Assembly: GCA_018398815.1 (NCBI GenBank) | Contig: CM031601.1 | Location: 34,732,804 to 34,796,803 of the forward strand | Length of the DNA stretch: 64,000 nt | Origin: Conus ventricosus | Lineage: Eukaryota > Mollusca > Gastropoda > Neogastropoda > Conidae | Reading direction: 5' to 3' | Shown: piece after piece, positions 22,901 to 32,581 of the stretch | How positions within the stretch are numbered: the first letter of the stretch is position 1 | How the letters are laid out: each line of letters begins with the position of its first letter | Notes under the pieces: generated by a model | Databases searched by the model: none | What the model saw: only the letters and a program-made list of their open reading frames with translations | Told to the model about the DNA's origin: nothing | Made by a program: the position numbers and the translations under genes

Positions 22901-23433
22901 GGAGTGGGTTTTTGATGTGTACAATGCAGTTGTAGTATGGAGAATGGAGTGGGTTTTTGATGATGTGACAGTGCAGTTGTAGTATGGGAGAATGGAGTGG
23001 GTTTTTGATGATGTGACAATGCAGTTGTAGTATGGGAGAATGGAGTGGGTTTTTGATGATGTGACAATGCAGTTGTAGTATGGGAGAATGGAGTGGGTTT
23101 TTGATGATGTGACAGTGCAGTTGTAGTATGGGGAAATGGAGTGGGTTTTTGATGATATGACAATGCAGTTGTAGTATGGGAGAATGGAGTGGGTTTTTGA
23201 TGATGTGACAGTGCAGTTGTAGTATGGGAGAATGGAGTGGGTTTTTGATGATGTGACAGTGCAGTTGTAGTATGGGAGAATGGAGTGGGTTTTTGATGAT
23301 GTGACAGTGCAGTGTAGTATGGGAGAATGGGGTGGGTTTTTGATGATATGACAGTGCAGTTGTAGTATGGGAGAATGGAGTGGGTTTTTGATGATGTGAC
23401 AGTGCAGTTGTAGTATGGGAGAATGGAGTGGGG
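19922..23433. repeat. Satellite A, right block, 48-bp unit, about 73 copies
   Basis: The block is 3512 bp and contains about 73 units of the same 48-bp sequence as 16708-17085. Variation is concentrated at two places: atatgaca versus atgtgaca, and caatgcag versus cagtgcag. Units from 19922 to about 21270 are nearly all atatgaca. Units from about 21280 to 23433 are mostly atgtgacagtg. Because 48 is divisible by 3 and none of the three minus frames has a stop, very long minus-strand frames (over 1000 codons) arise even across single-base indels. I read them as by-products, not as a gene. Confidence 0.95.
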
Positions 23434-24090
23434 TCAGAGGGTTGTCAAACAGCACTGTTGGTTTGTTGTGGCAACAGTGTGAGTGGCGATGATGATGGTG
23501 GGTGATAATGATAATGATGGTAATGTCAATAATAACGCTGGTTTTAATAGTAATATAATAATACTAAAAAATACTAATGGTAATAGTAATATTAGTACTA
23601 CTAATAAAAGTAATGGTGCAAAAATATGATAAAGAATAATATCAAGAAGAAGAATAATAATGATAGTACTAATACTGATACTAATAATAATAAGGGAAGG
23701 GAGGAAGAAAGAGGAGGACAAGAAGAACAAGAGGAGAAGGAGGGTACAAATTATGGGAAGGGTGGTATCTGATAGGTATATTAATTTTAGTTATAATATG
23801 TATATAATAGTTTTTAATAATAATCATGACTGTAACCATATAGTAATGACAATAATGTATCACAGGCACGACTTTTGATGAGTTGTGAAAGTGTGCCGTT
23901 TGTATAGGCGGGAGAGCTATTTGTGGTGAGCGCTCCTCAACTATCAACTTTGACAAGTTCAGCTGTGAGCGCAACACAGATGGAGGTAATGGCGCTGGAA
24001 GCAGCCACATCTGCGCCATTCTCTCTCTGTCCCCGCTTGTTGGTCGGCTATTGGCAAATTTAATAACCCAAGGGTTTTCAACTTGAAGCG
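23434..24090. other. AT-rich simple sequence (ATA/GAT/AAT) and unassigned flank
   Basis: 23490-23700 is an imperfect trinucleotide-rich region (gataatgat, aatagtaat, actaataat). It is followed by a purine-rich gaggaagaaagagg run to about 23745. From 23760 to 24090 I see nothing recognisable. Confidence 0.7.
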
Positions 24091-24506
24091 TGGTCCGGGT
24101 GGCAGAGCGCAGTGGAGGGGTGTTCATGTTGTCCTAGGCTTCTTCTCCCTGCTGCAGCATAGCAGTGTCCTTCTCAGATATTATCAAAACATATTCCCTC
24201 AGATATCTCTGTTTACTCTGTCTGAATTTACAGCATTGGTTCTAACACTAAAAAATGATCTCACAATCCACACAAAAGGACTTTTTAAAATTTTGTGTGA
24301 TTCTTGGTCAGCTTTGGAGGCCATAGTTGGCCATAACCTCCATCATCCTGAACTTCTGAAAAAAATTTTTTTTTTTTTTTACCTCTTTTAAAGTGGAAGA
24401 TGACAACATTTGTTCTTGCTTGGGTTCCTGGTCGTGTTGGCATTCGGGGAAATGAAATAGCTGCTCATTTGGCCAAGAATGCCACAGGGAAGAAACTGTC
24501 CAACAT

Positions 24507-26065
24507 GACTTGACTTGACTTTGACTTGGTCCCTTAGACGTCGGTCCATAGGGGCACCCCTGAAGCAGTGACAACCATCCTTCTCCATTCCTCTCTGTTC
24601 TCCGCCCTCCGCAATGTGTCTCTCAGCCGCAGGCCTGTCCATTCCGTGATTTATCCTCCCATCTTTTCCTTTGTCGACCTCTTCGCCTTTGTCCTGGTAC
24701 TGTGCCCTGCATGATTGTCTTGGCAAGGCCTGTTGATCGTGTGATGTGTCCATACCATTTCAGTTTGCGGTCTTTTTACTGAGGTTAGGAGATCGACATA
24801 TGGACCAATTTCATTCTCGATGCGCTTTTTAACTTCCACATTGCTGATGTGATCTCTGTATGAGATGCCAAGGAGTCGTCTGAAGCACCTCATTTCCATT
24901 GTTTGGATCTTTTCTCAAGGGGCTGATTTCAACGTCCATGACTCACAAGCATATAAGAATATCGCCATGACTAAGGATCGCATCAGTCTAATCTTTGAGC
25001 TGATGGAGATGTTTTTATTTCTCCAAAGAGGCGTTAGCTTAGATAGCGTAGCTGTGGTCTGAGCGACTCTTGAGATGATTTCAGGTCTTGATCCTTCATC
25101 TGAGATTGTTGCCCCCAAGTACTTAAATGTGTTGACTGGGTTTAAGCTTTTTGCTGTTGATGGTTATGTCTTGGGTAAAGCCGATTGGGTTGTTAGTCAT
25201 GACCTTTGTTCTTTTCCGCACTTATTTCCATGCCATAATCAGCAGAGGTGTTGTTGAGTCTGTTGATCAGGTTGCACTAGCTCTTGTTCGTTTCCAGCTA
25301 GTCCATCTATGTCGTCGGCAAAACGGAGGTTGGTGATGATTCTCCCTCCAATGGTTACAGTTCCTTCATGGTCTTCTAGCGCATCGGTTTATAATTCTCT
25401 CAAGGAAGACATTGAAAAGTGTGGGGGAGAGTAGACAGCCCTGTCGCACCCCAACGGTAGTTCGGAACCACTCGCCTATGTTGTTACCGAAGAAAAAGGC
25501 GCTGGTGGCTTTATTGTAGAGACTTTCAATAGTTCCAATGAGGTTGGCATTGATGTTGGAGAGTTTCATTGTTGCCCATAATGCTTCATGCCACACTCGG
25601 TCGAAGGCCTTCTTGAAGTCTATGAATACGTGGTACAGATGTTGTTGGTTTTGGTTGTACTTCTCACACAGTAAATTCTTAGGTTGAATATTTGTTCTAT
25701 GGTACTTCGTCCTGGCCTGAAAACCCCCCCTGTTCTTCAGCGATGATCTTTTCTGCTTGGGGTTCAGTCTATTTAGGATTACTTTCAGCATAACTTTGCT
25801 TGGGTGGCTGATGAGGCTAATCGTGCGATAATTTTGGCATTGCTGTAGGTTGCCTTTCTTTGGTAGCGTGATGATAAGTGACTGCGTCCAGGGAGTAGGC
25901 CATTCCCCGGTTTCCCAGATTCTGTTGCATATTGCAAGTAACATGTCCACCATTGGATCACCTCCTGCCTTAATCAATTCTGCCGGTATGTTGTCAACAC
26001 CGGGCGATTTTCCTGCTTTCATTGATGATAAGGCTCTAATGATTTCATCACGTGTATATTATCCT
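24507..26065 (-). mobile_element. RTE-like LINE, 5' truncated, with 10-bp target duplication
   Basis: The insertion is bracketed by direct repeats tgtccaacat at 24497-24506 and 26066-26075. At its left (3') end the minus strand finishes in a short tandem tail, seen on the plus strand as acttgacttgactttgactt. Microsatellite-like tails are typical of RTE-clade LINEs. The body is RT plus C-terminal domain in minus orientation. The 5' end is truncated inside the RT finger region. Confidence 0.85.
24540..26025 (-). pseudogene. RTE-like LINE reverse transcriptase, frameshifted
   Basis: The frame at 25366-26022 (minus) opens with MKAGKSPGVDNIPAELIKAG and includes TLPKKGNLQQCQNYRTISLI. It continues with FIDFKKAFDRVWH (motif A) and TVGVRQGCLLSPTLFNVFLE (motif B). 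The adjacent frame supplies the motif C FADD at 25311-25322. Next come GATISDEGSRPEIISRVAQT and IRLMRSLVMAIFLYACESWT near 24915-25118, then MEMRCFRRLLGISYRDHISN near 24840-24899 and a C-terminal stretch to 24540. The family is extremely common in invertebrate genomes. At least four frameshifts or stops break it. Part of a Q/A-GFR motif is altered near 25720-25750. Confidence 0.85.
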
Positions 26066-26330
26066 TGTCCAACATACCTATCCTCTTTCTCAGATTTAAA
26101 ACCAAAAGTCATTGATTATGTCAGAGACCTGGCTGGAGGACTGGAATACACATATGGATAACAAACTTTTCCAGATCCGTCCAAACCTAAGAGTTCCTCT
26201 CATCTACCCCTGGTGGTCACAAAGAAGAAACAGTTTTATGCGGGCGGCACACTGGCTATTCGTTTTGGGAAATCATTCGTCCCTTTTAAAGGTCTACTTT
26301 AGAGGTTTTCAATAATTGGTCAGCTTATCC

Positions 26331-26766
26331 AGAAACATGAAGTGTTTGATAAATTGGTAAAATAAACATCCGATTCGCTGCCGATCACACGAAATCGATC
26401 CGCGAAAGTGGGCATTTTCACCTGTAATCAAGAAAACGGGAGGTAATCAACTAAATCTTGGCATGGCTTAACTACTCTTGGATGTGACGTCACATGAGTG
26501 TCAGCGACGGCAACAGAAAGCGATTCTGATGGTTCTTGCACATCTCGCTTAGTATTTAATTCATCATGTAAAAGCAGTGATTATGATTGCGACAGCCAAT
26601 GTGACTCTGGGGGTGTTTCTGCAAGGCCTTTACCTTATCAGTTTGAATGCTAAGTTCTTTTTACCACGTCGGAAACGAGCTATTCAGTTCCAGCTGGACA
26701 TGAACACAGCATTCTGAAGCGTACGACTTTACACCGAACAACTCTCTTGATGCGTCCGGGGGGCAG
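26331..26766. other. Unique sequence ending at scaffold gap
   Basis: The sequence is non-repetitive in the window, of balanced composition and of good texture, and it contains a perfect CRE palindrome (26482-26495). It could be a host 5' flank, but no gene is visible before the gap. Confidence 0.4.
26482..26495. promoter_or_regulatory. CRE-like palindrome (TGACGTCA)
   Basis: atgtgacgtcacat is a perfect 14-bp palindrome with the full CREB/ATF consensus TGACGTCA at 26485-26492. An agccaatg (CCAAT-like) motif lies about 110 bp downstream. Whether it serves a promoter is unknown, because the sequence runs into a gap. Confidence 0.35.
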
Positions 26767-26866
26767 NNNNNNNNNNNNNNNNNNNNNNNNNNNNNNNNNN
26801 NNNNNNNNNNNNNNNNNNNNNNNNNNNNNNNNNNNNNNNNNNNNNNNNNNNNNNNNNNNNNNNNNN
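26767..26866. other. Assembly gap (100 N)
   Basis: Exactly 100 N, the conventional placeholder for a scaffold join of unknown size. Unique sequence lies to the left and satellite B to the right, so the two sides may not be close neighbours in the genome. Confidence 0.99.
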
Positions 26867-27521
26867 GGTTGTTCAGTAGGGGAAAGGATGTGGTGTTTTT
26901 CTTCGGGGAGACTGTGGTGTTCAGTGGGAGAAGGGACTGTGTGTTCTCAGGAGGAGGGGACTGTGGTGTTTTCTGGAGGAAGGATGGGTGTTCATGGAGA
27001 AGGACTGTGGTTTTTCAGTGGGGGGAAACGGGCTGTGGGTTCTGGGAGAAGGGAAAATGTGGTTTCTGTGGGAGGAAGAGACTGTGGTGTTCAGTGGAGG
27101 AAGGAACTGGGTGTTCTGGGGAAGGGACTGTGTTTTTTAGTGCTAGGAAGGAACTGTGGTGTTAAGGGGGAGCAAGGGACTGTGATTTTTCTCTGGGAGG
27201 AAGGGACTGTGGGTTCAGGGGGAGGAAGGAACTGTGGTGTTCAGTGGGAGGAAGGGACTGTGATGTTCTCTATGAGGAAGAAACTGTTGTGTTGAGTGAT
27301 AGGAAGGAACTGGGGTTTTCAGTGGGAGGAAGGGACTGTGGTGTTCTCTGGGGGAAGGGACTGTGGTGTTTAGTGGGGGGAAGGGACTGTGGTGTTTAGT
27401 GGGAGGAAGGGACTGTGGTGTTCTCTGGGAGGAAGGGACTGTGGTGTTCAGTGGGAGGAAGGAACTGTGGAGTTTTCTGGGAGGAAGGGACTGTGGTGTT
27501 CAGGGAGGAAGGAACTGTGGT
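26867..27521. repeat. Satellite B block 1 (26-bp unit)
   Basis: The unit is ggaggaagggactgtggtgt then tcagtg, tctctg or tttctg, repeating every 26 bp with indels. About 25 units lie between the gap and segment D1. Confidence 0.9.
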
Positions 27522-28258
27522 TTTCTTGTTTGTTGAGAATTAGATGTAAATGTCTGCGTTTCCTCCTTAGCGATACACTTTGAAACATGGGGTCAGGCTG
27601 TTTAATGATGTGCCAGTTGTGTTCTCTTGCTTGCACAAGACAGTCCAGTCCCTCAGTACGGTGTTGGCGTGTCACCACACGACAGAGGCCTGGAACACAA
27701 GGTGCTGCTGATCACCTACCTGTCAAACGGTGATCATTGCCCTGGAATACGTTTTAGGACAGACCATGACAGGCATGCACGCACCCCCCTCCCCACACAG
27801 ACCACACCCACCCCCTTAAAGTACGTGCGCGCGCACACTCTCACACAAGCAACGCCGCGCGCGCGTGCGCGCGCACACACAACACACCCCACACACACAC
27901 ACACACACACAAACACAGGCGCCGCGCGCGTGCATCATACACAAGTATGTGCGCACCATGCGCAGGTGAAAGGAAAGCAGTTTGCTTTTTGAGTTTTTTA
28001 AGGACAGGGTTAAGTGATCGGGGGAAGGCATTTGGAGGCAGGAGGGGTGACAAAAGCTGCCAACAGACTGCCGCCAACACCACAACACTTGTTTCACACT
28101 GACATGGCCTCGTTAAAACACTCGCCATGATCCCCCTCTCCCCCTCATCCCACTCCCCTCGCCCTTTCCCCCGCCTCTTCCTTCCCGTCAAGGTTTTCGT
28201 GAAAATTGAAGTCTAAGTACGTGAAAGCCTTGGTTCCGGTCGAGTTCGGGTGTTTAAA
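27522..28258. repeat. Segment D, copy 1
   Basis: This is a non-satellite segment that recurs five times in the array. In order it holds: ttgtttgttgagaattaga and tttcctccttag; an exon-like open stretch (about 27568-27770); a CA-rich and alternating CG/CA tract (27825-27935); cacaagtatgtgcgc; a conserved gtgacaaaagctgcc; a C/T-rich run; and a final tgaaaattgaagtctaagta then gtcgagttcgggtgtt. The function is unknown. Constant order and orientation show it is part of the array's long-range repeat. Confidence 0.85.
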
Positions 28259-30649
28259 TGGGAGGGGAGACTGTGGTGTTCAGGGGGGAAGAGACTGTGG
28301 TGTTCAGTGCGAGGAAGAGACTGTGGTGTTCAGGGGGAGGAAGGGGCTGTGGTTTTCAGTGGGGGGGAAAGGGGGCTGTAGTGTTCACTGGGAGGAAGGG
28401 GACTGTGGTGTTCAGGGGGAGGAAAGGACTGTGGTGTTCAGTGCGAGGAAGGGAGTGTGGTGTTCACTGGGAGGAAGGGGCTGTGGTGTTCAGTGGGAGG
28501 AAGGGGCTGTGGTGTTCACTGGGAGGAAGAGACTGGGGTGTTCATTGGGAGGAAGGGAGTGTGGTTTTTCAGTGCGAGGAAGGGACTGTGGTGTTCAGTG
28601 TGAGGACGGGACTGTGGTGTTCAGTGCGGGGAAGGAGTGTGGTGTTCATTCTGAGGAAGGACTGTGGTGTTCAGTGCGAGGAAGGGAGTGTGGTTTTTCA
28701 GTGGGAGGAAGGGGCTGTGGTGGTTCACGGGGAGGAAGAGACTGTGGTATTCAGTGCAATAAAGGGGAGTGTGGTGTTCAGTGCAAGGAAGGGAGTGTGG
28801 TGTTCAGTGGGGGGAAAGGGGCAGTGGTGTTCAGTGGGGAGGAAGGGCTGTGGTGTTCGGTGGGGGGAAAGGGGGCTGTGGGTTCACTGGGAGGAAGAGA
28901 CTGTGATGTTCAGTGCGAGGAAGGGTCTGTGGAGTTGAGTGCGAGTTCAGTGGGAGGAAGGGAAGTGGGTGTTCAGTGGGAGGAAGGGACTGTGGTGGTT
29001 TCTGGGTGGAAAGGCACTGTGGTGGTTTCTGGGGAGTAAGGGACTGTGGTGTTTTCTGGGAGGAAGGGGCTGTGGTGTTCAGTGGTAGGAAGGGGCTGTG
29101 GTGTTCAGTGGGAAAAGGGACCGTGGTGTTTTCTGGAGGAAGGGATGTGGTGTTTTCTGGTAGGAAGGGGCTGTGGTGTTTCAGTAGGAGGAAAGGACTG
29201 TGGTTTTCTGGGGGGAAAAGGAATTGTGGTGTTCAGTGGGAGGAAGGGACTGTTTTGTTTTTGGAGGAAGGGACTGTGGTGTTTAGTGGAAGGAAGGGGC
29301 TGGGTGTTTTCCGGAGGAAGGGGGTGTTGTGTTCAGTGGGAGGAAGGGACTGTGGAGTTCTCAGGGAGGAAGGGGCTATTGTTTTCAGTGGAAGGAAGGA
29401 ACTGGGGTGTTTTCTGGGAGGAAGGGACTGTGGTGTTTTTCTGGGAGGAAGGGGCTGTGGGTGTTCAGTGGGAGGAAGGGACTGTGGTGTTCTCAGGGAT
29501 GAAGGGGCATTGTCTTCAGTGGAAGGAAGGAACTGTGGTTTTTTCTGGGAGGAAGGGACTGTGGTGTTTTCTGGGGGGACGGGGCTGTGGTGTTTTCTGG
29601 GAGGAAGGGCTCTGGTGTTCAGTGGGAGAAGGGACTGTGGTATTTTGGGGGAGGAAGGGGCTGTGGTGTCTTAGGGAGGAAGGGGGCTATTGTGTTTAGT
29701 GGGAGGAAGGGGCTATTGTGTTTAGTGGAGGAAGGAACTGTGGTTTTTCTAGGAGGATGGGGCTGTGGTGTTTTCTGGGAGGAAGGGGCTGTGGTGTTCG
29801 TGGAAGGGATGTGGTGTTTTCGGGGAGGAAGGGGCTGTGGTGTTCAGTGGGAGGAAGGAACTGTGGTGTTTTCTTGGAGGAAGGAACTGTGGTGTTCAGT
29901 GGGAGGAAGGAACTGTGATGTTTTCTTGGAGGAAGGGGCTGTGGTGTTCAGTGGGAGGAAGGAACTGTGATTTTTTCTTGGAGGAAGGAACTGTGGTGTT
30001 CAGTGGGAGGAAGGAACTGTGGTGTTTTCTTGGAGGAAGGAACTGTGGTGTTCAGGGGGAGGAAGGAACTGTGATGTTTTCGGGGAGGAAGGGCTGTGGT
30101 GTTCAGTGGGAGGGACTGTGGTGTTTTCTGGGAGGAAGGGGCTGTGGTGTTCAGTGGGAGGATGGAACTGTGGTTTTTTGTTGGAGGAAGAATTGTGGTG
30201 TTCAGTGGGGGGAAAGGGGGCTGGGTTTGTTCAGTGGGAGGAAGGAACTGTGATGTTTTCTGGGAGGAAGGGGCTGTGGTGTTCAGTGGGAGGATGGAAC
30301 AATGATTTTTTTCGGGGAGGAAGGCACTGTGGTGTTCAGTGGGGAGGAAGGGACTGTGGTGTTTAGTGGGAGGAAGGGACTGTGGTGTTCAGTAGGAGCA
30401 AGGGACTGTGGTTTTTCGGTGGGGGGAAAGGGAAAACTGTAAATGTTTTCTGGAAGAAGGGACTGTGGTTTTCAGTTGGAGAAAGGATCTGTGGTGTTCA
30501 GTGGGGGGAAAGGGAAAACTGTGAGTTTTGTGGGAGGAACGGGCTGGGGTGTTCGTGGGAGGAAGGAACGGGTGGTGTTCGATGGGCCCGGATTCTGGCG
30601 TTTAACCGGAGGAAGGGACTGTGAGTTCTCTGGGAGGACTGTGGTGTTG
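28259..30649. repeat. Satellite B block 2
   Basis: About 90 units of 26 bp. Types change along the block: gtgcgagg/gagtgtgg types directly after D (28300-28960), then ttttctgggagg types, then ttcttggaggaaggaactgtgatg types (29870-30070). The marker gattctggcgtttaaccgga (30591-30610) lies just before segment C. Unit lengths are fairly regular here. Confidence 0.9.
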
Positions 30650-31108
30650 AGTCTTCTTTCCTCATTCCCATCCCGTAGATAGCAGCCCGGTGCCCTCGAT
30701 GAAGGCTGCCGTCCGTCGCAGTTCCCCCAGGGTGCCGTACAGCTTGGCTTCCACTGCTGTCGGTGTTGGCCAGTACTTTCTTTGTCTGACCACCGACCGC
30801 TTGGGGTGGGTCCCTTTGAGGCATAGGGCCCAGCTCCCGACCTCCCGGCGGGTCTCCGAAGGTCGAGCGCCAAAATCGAAATTCTGTGGACGGCATCATC
30901 ATGGAAGCGTGGATGCGTGGTTATCGTTGTTAAGTTGCGCCAGGGGCCCCGATACCTCCGTCTTCAGCTGGATTTTTTTCTTTCGGGGTCCCTCACCCTT
31001 AGCTCATGGCCCGTCCGTCCTGCCCTGTGAGCACAGGGGGGATTGTTTCTCCCGAGGATCCCACCCCGGGGCTAGAGGTTATACCGCGCCTTTTGACCGC
31101 ATGATGAG
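30650..31108. repeat. Segment C, copy 1, left part
   Basis: This is homologous to 55910-56370 and begins after gtggtgttgag with tcttctttcctcattccc. It contains gcagcccggtgccctcgatg, cgcttggggtgg, gaccgcatgatgag and a pyrimidine tract with AG (near 30975). It is cut at 31108 by the LTR retrotransposon and resumes at 37676. Confidence 0.85.
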
Positions 31109-31737
31109 TGTCACGAGTTTGTCACGAGGCCTACGACGTTTGACCAATCTGGGTGGCGGAATTATTTATTTGTTTATTGTCGTTGCTGTTGTCGTGCATC
31201 CGTCCCTTAATGTGGCTTGTGGTGCGGTTGCACCTTGGTGTAGTTCAGCTCAACTTGGGTTTGCTTTCTCTCTCTCTCTCTCTTATTCCACTGCCCGTGC
31301 TATTCATCCTGTAGGTTCACGGGGGGCTGGTACCTTTCTCGCGAACTTGCTGTCTATCGGCCTCTCGCCTGTCTTTTTACCTGTCGCACGTGCTTCATTT
31401 CTTTTAGTTTGAAGTATGCTCACTCGTTTTGACGCAGCGTGGCATGTTGGCCGCCATCGCTGAGGGAGGTTAGCTCTTGACTCGAGCGGAAGATGTCTTG
31501 GGAGCGCCTGCTCCGGTTCTTGGTTCTTCACCGTATCATCGAGGGTACAGTCGGTATCTTCAATTCCTACAGTCGGCCTGTAGGAGAGGGACATCACTTT
31601 TTTCTTTCTCCGCATCTGCGCTTCTGTCCTCTCTGACTGGACAGAGGGCAGAGAGAGTCGTTTGACCCGCCTCTTCTGGGTCACCCACGGGTGCTGCTAC
31701 GTTTTTTCCCCCCTCCCGGGGGCTTCACCCGGAGTCT

Positions 31738-31950
31738 GGACTAGTTGGTGCCACGTGCTGGTTGAGGCCACGCTCTGGCTGGGACCGCGGACTGGATGGT
31801 GCCACGTGCTGGTTGAGGCCACGCTCTGGCTGGACCGCGGACTGGATGGTGCCACGTGCTGGTTGAGGCCACGCTCTGGCTGGGACCCGGACTGGATGGT
31901 GCCACACGCTGGTTGGGGCCACGCTCTGGTCGGGACCGGGGACTGGTAGA
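31738..31950. repeat. 53-bp tandem repeat within 5' LTR, about 4 copies
   Basis: Units of gactggatggtgccacgtgc then tggttgaggccacgctctgg and a ctgggaccgcg block. The same repeat, with more indels, is at about 36875-37080 in the 3' LTR. Repeats of this kind in LTRs can act as enhancers, but there is no direct evidence here. Confidence 0.85.
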
Positions 31951-32427
31951 AAAGCCCGCCGGCTTGACTGGCCGGCCCTGATCCCCGTCCAGGACCCCCA
32001 GTAACAACGCCACGTTTCTTTCCCCCCCCCCCCCCCCCCCCGGGACGCGCTCTTCACTGCCTGCTTGCGTGTCGGGGTGTCGGCTTGAGCGACTCCCTTC
32101 AAGAACCAACCCGGTTCGGAGCACCTAGTGCGACGGGGTGCCCCCAGTAGACTTGACGGAGGCAGGGTGTGGAGGCACTCCAGGGTGTGGGAAGGGATGG
32201 ATGCTGGAAATGTTTCTTTATAATTGTGTATTGTCATATGTGCAGGAATGCTGTAATCGTGATTGTGTAGATCGTAATGGTAAAAATGTTTATTTATAAT
32301 TGTGCATGTTGTGTGTGTTGGAGTGCTTGATTGTGATTGTGCATGTTTTGTGCGTTGGAATGCTTGATTGTGATTGTGCATGTTGGGGTGTGTTGGAATG
32401 TTATTTATGACTGTGTGTGTTGGTGTG

Positions 32428-32433
32428 AATAAA
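32428..32433 (+). promoter_or_regulatory. LTR polyadenylation signal AATAAA
   Basis: AATAAA is in the 3' part of the 5' LTR and is matched by AATAAA at 37549-37554 in the 3' LTR in the same context (gtgaataaatgggg versus gttaataaatgggg). It is likely to set the end of the R region. Confidence 0.6.
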
Positions 32434-32563
32434 TGGGGTTTTTGTATCGTAATCTTTCTCGTGTGGGCTCTTGCGAGGCGTGTGAGGTCAGGCACTCCCT
32501 TCACCTTTCCCAAATCTAGACCGATCCTGTCAGGGCAGACCTCAGGGTCGGTCGTGACAATTG

Positions 32564-32581
32564 TGGGGGCTCGTCCGGGAT
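32564..32581 (+). promoter_or_regulatory. Primer binding site, tRNA-Pro type
   Basis: tgggggctcgtccgggat is 18 nt and lies 4 nt after the 5' LTR. It is complementary to the 3' end of animal tRNA-Pro and identical to the PBS I know from gammaretroviruses using that primer. It would prime minus-strand DNA synthesis. Confidence 0.9.

Larger units (their letters stand above)
24091..26330 (+). mobile_element. I-like LINE fragment, plus strand, split by an RTE-like LINE
   Basis: The left part (about 24150-24506) encodes RNase H pieces: SEFTALVLTLK near 24217, DSWSALEAIVGH near 24300-24340, and, after an indel-rich poly-T run (24362-24380), LAWVPGRVGIRGNEIAAHLA near 24415-24477. The right part (26066-26330) continues into KPKVIDYVRDL and the C-terminal region. 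Both are homologous to the minus-strand element at 17086-19921. The two halves are separated by 24507-26065, which is flanked by tgtccaacat on both sides. The left boundary is poorly defined. Confidence 0.75.
31109..32559 (+). repeat. 5' LTR
   Basis: 1451 bp, starting TGTCACGAG and ending GTCGTGACA. It holds a direct repeat gtcacgag at its first bases, a CT run (31267-31283), four imperfect copies of a 53-bp repeat (about 31738-31950), a C17-like run (32025-32042), a 37-bp class repeat (about 32295-32410) and an AATAAA signal at 32428-32433. The 3' LTR matches along its length. Confidence 0.95.

Noticed and set aside
19867..23163. A minus-strand gene of about 1100 codons with 16-residue repeats
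   Set aside because: It is the 48-bp satellite read in three interchangeable open frames. There is no non-repeat domain, promoter or conserved start. It is kept only as a low-probability question in the findings.
28206..29699. Cys/Gly/Trp-rich proteins of 200-280 residues in satellite B
   Set aside because: All plus frames of the 26-bp repeat lack stops, so long frames are expected. Peptides overlap in all frames and carry no domain.
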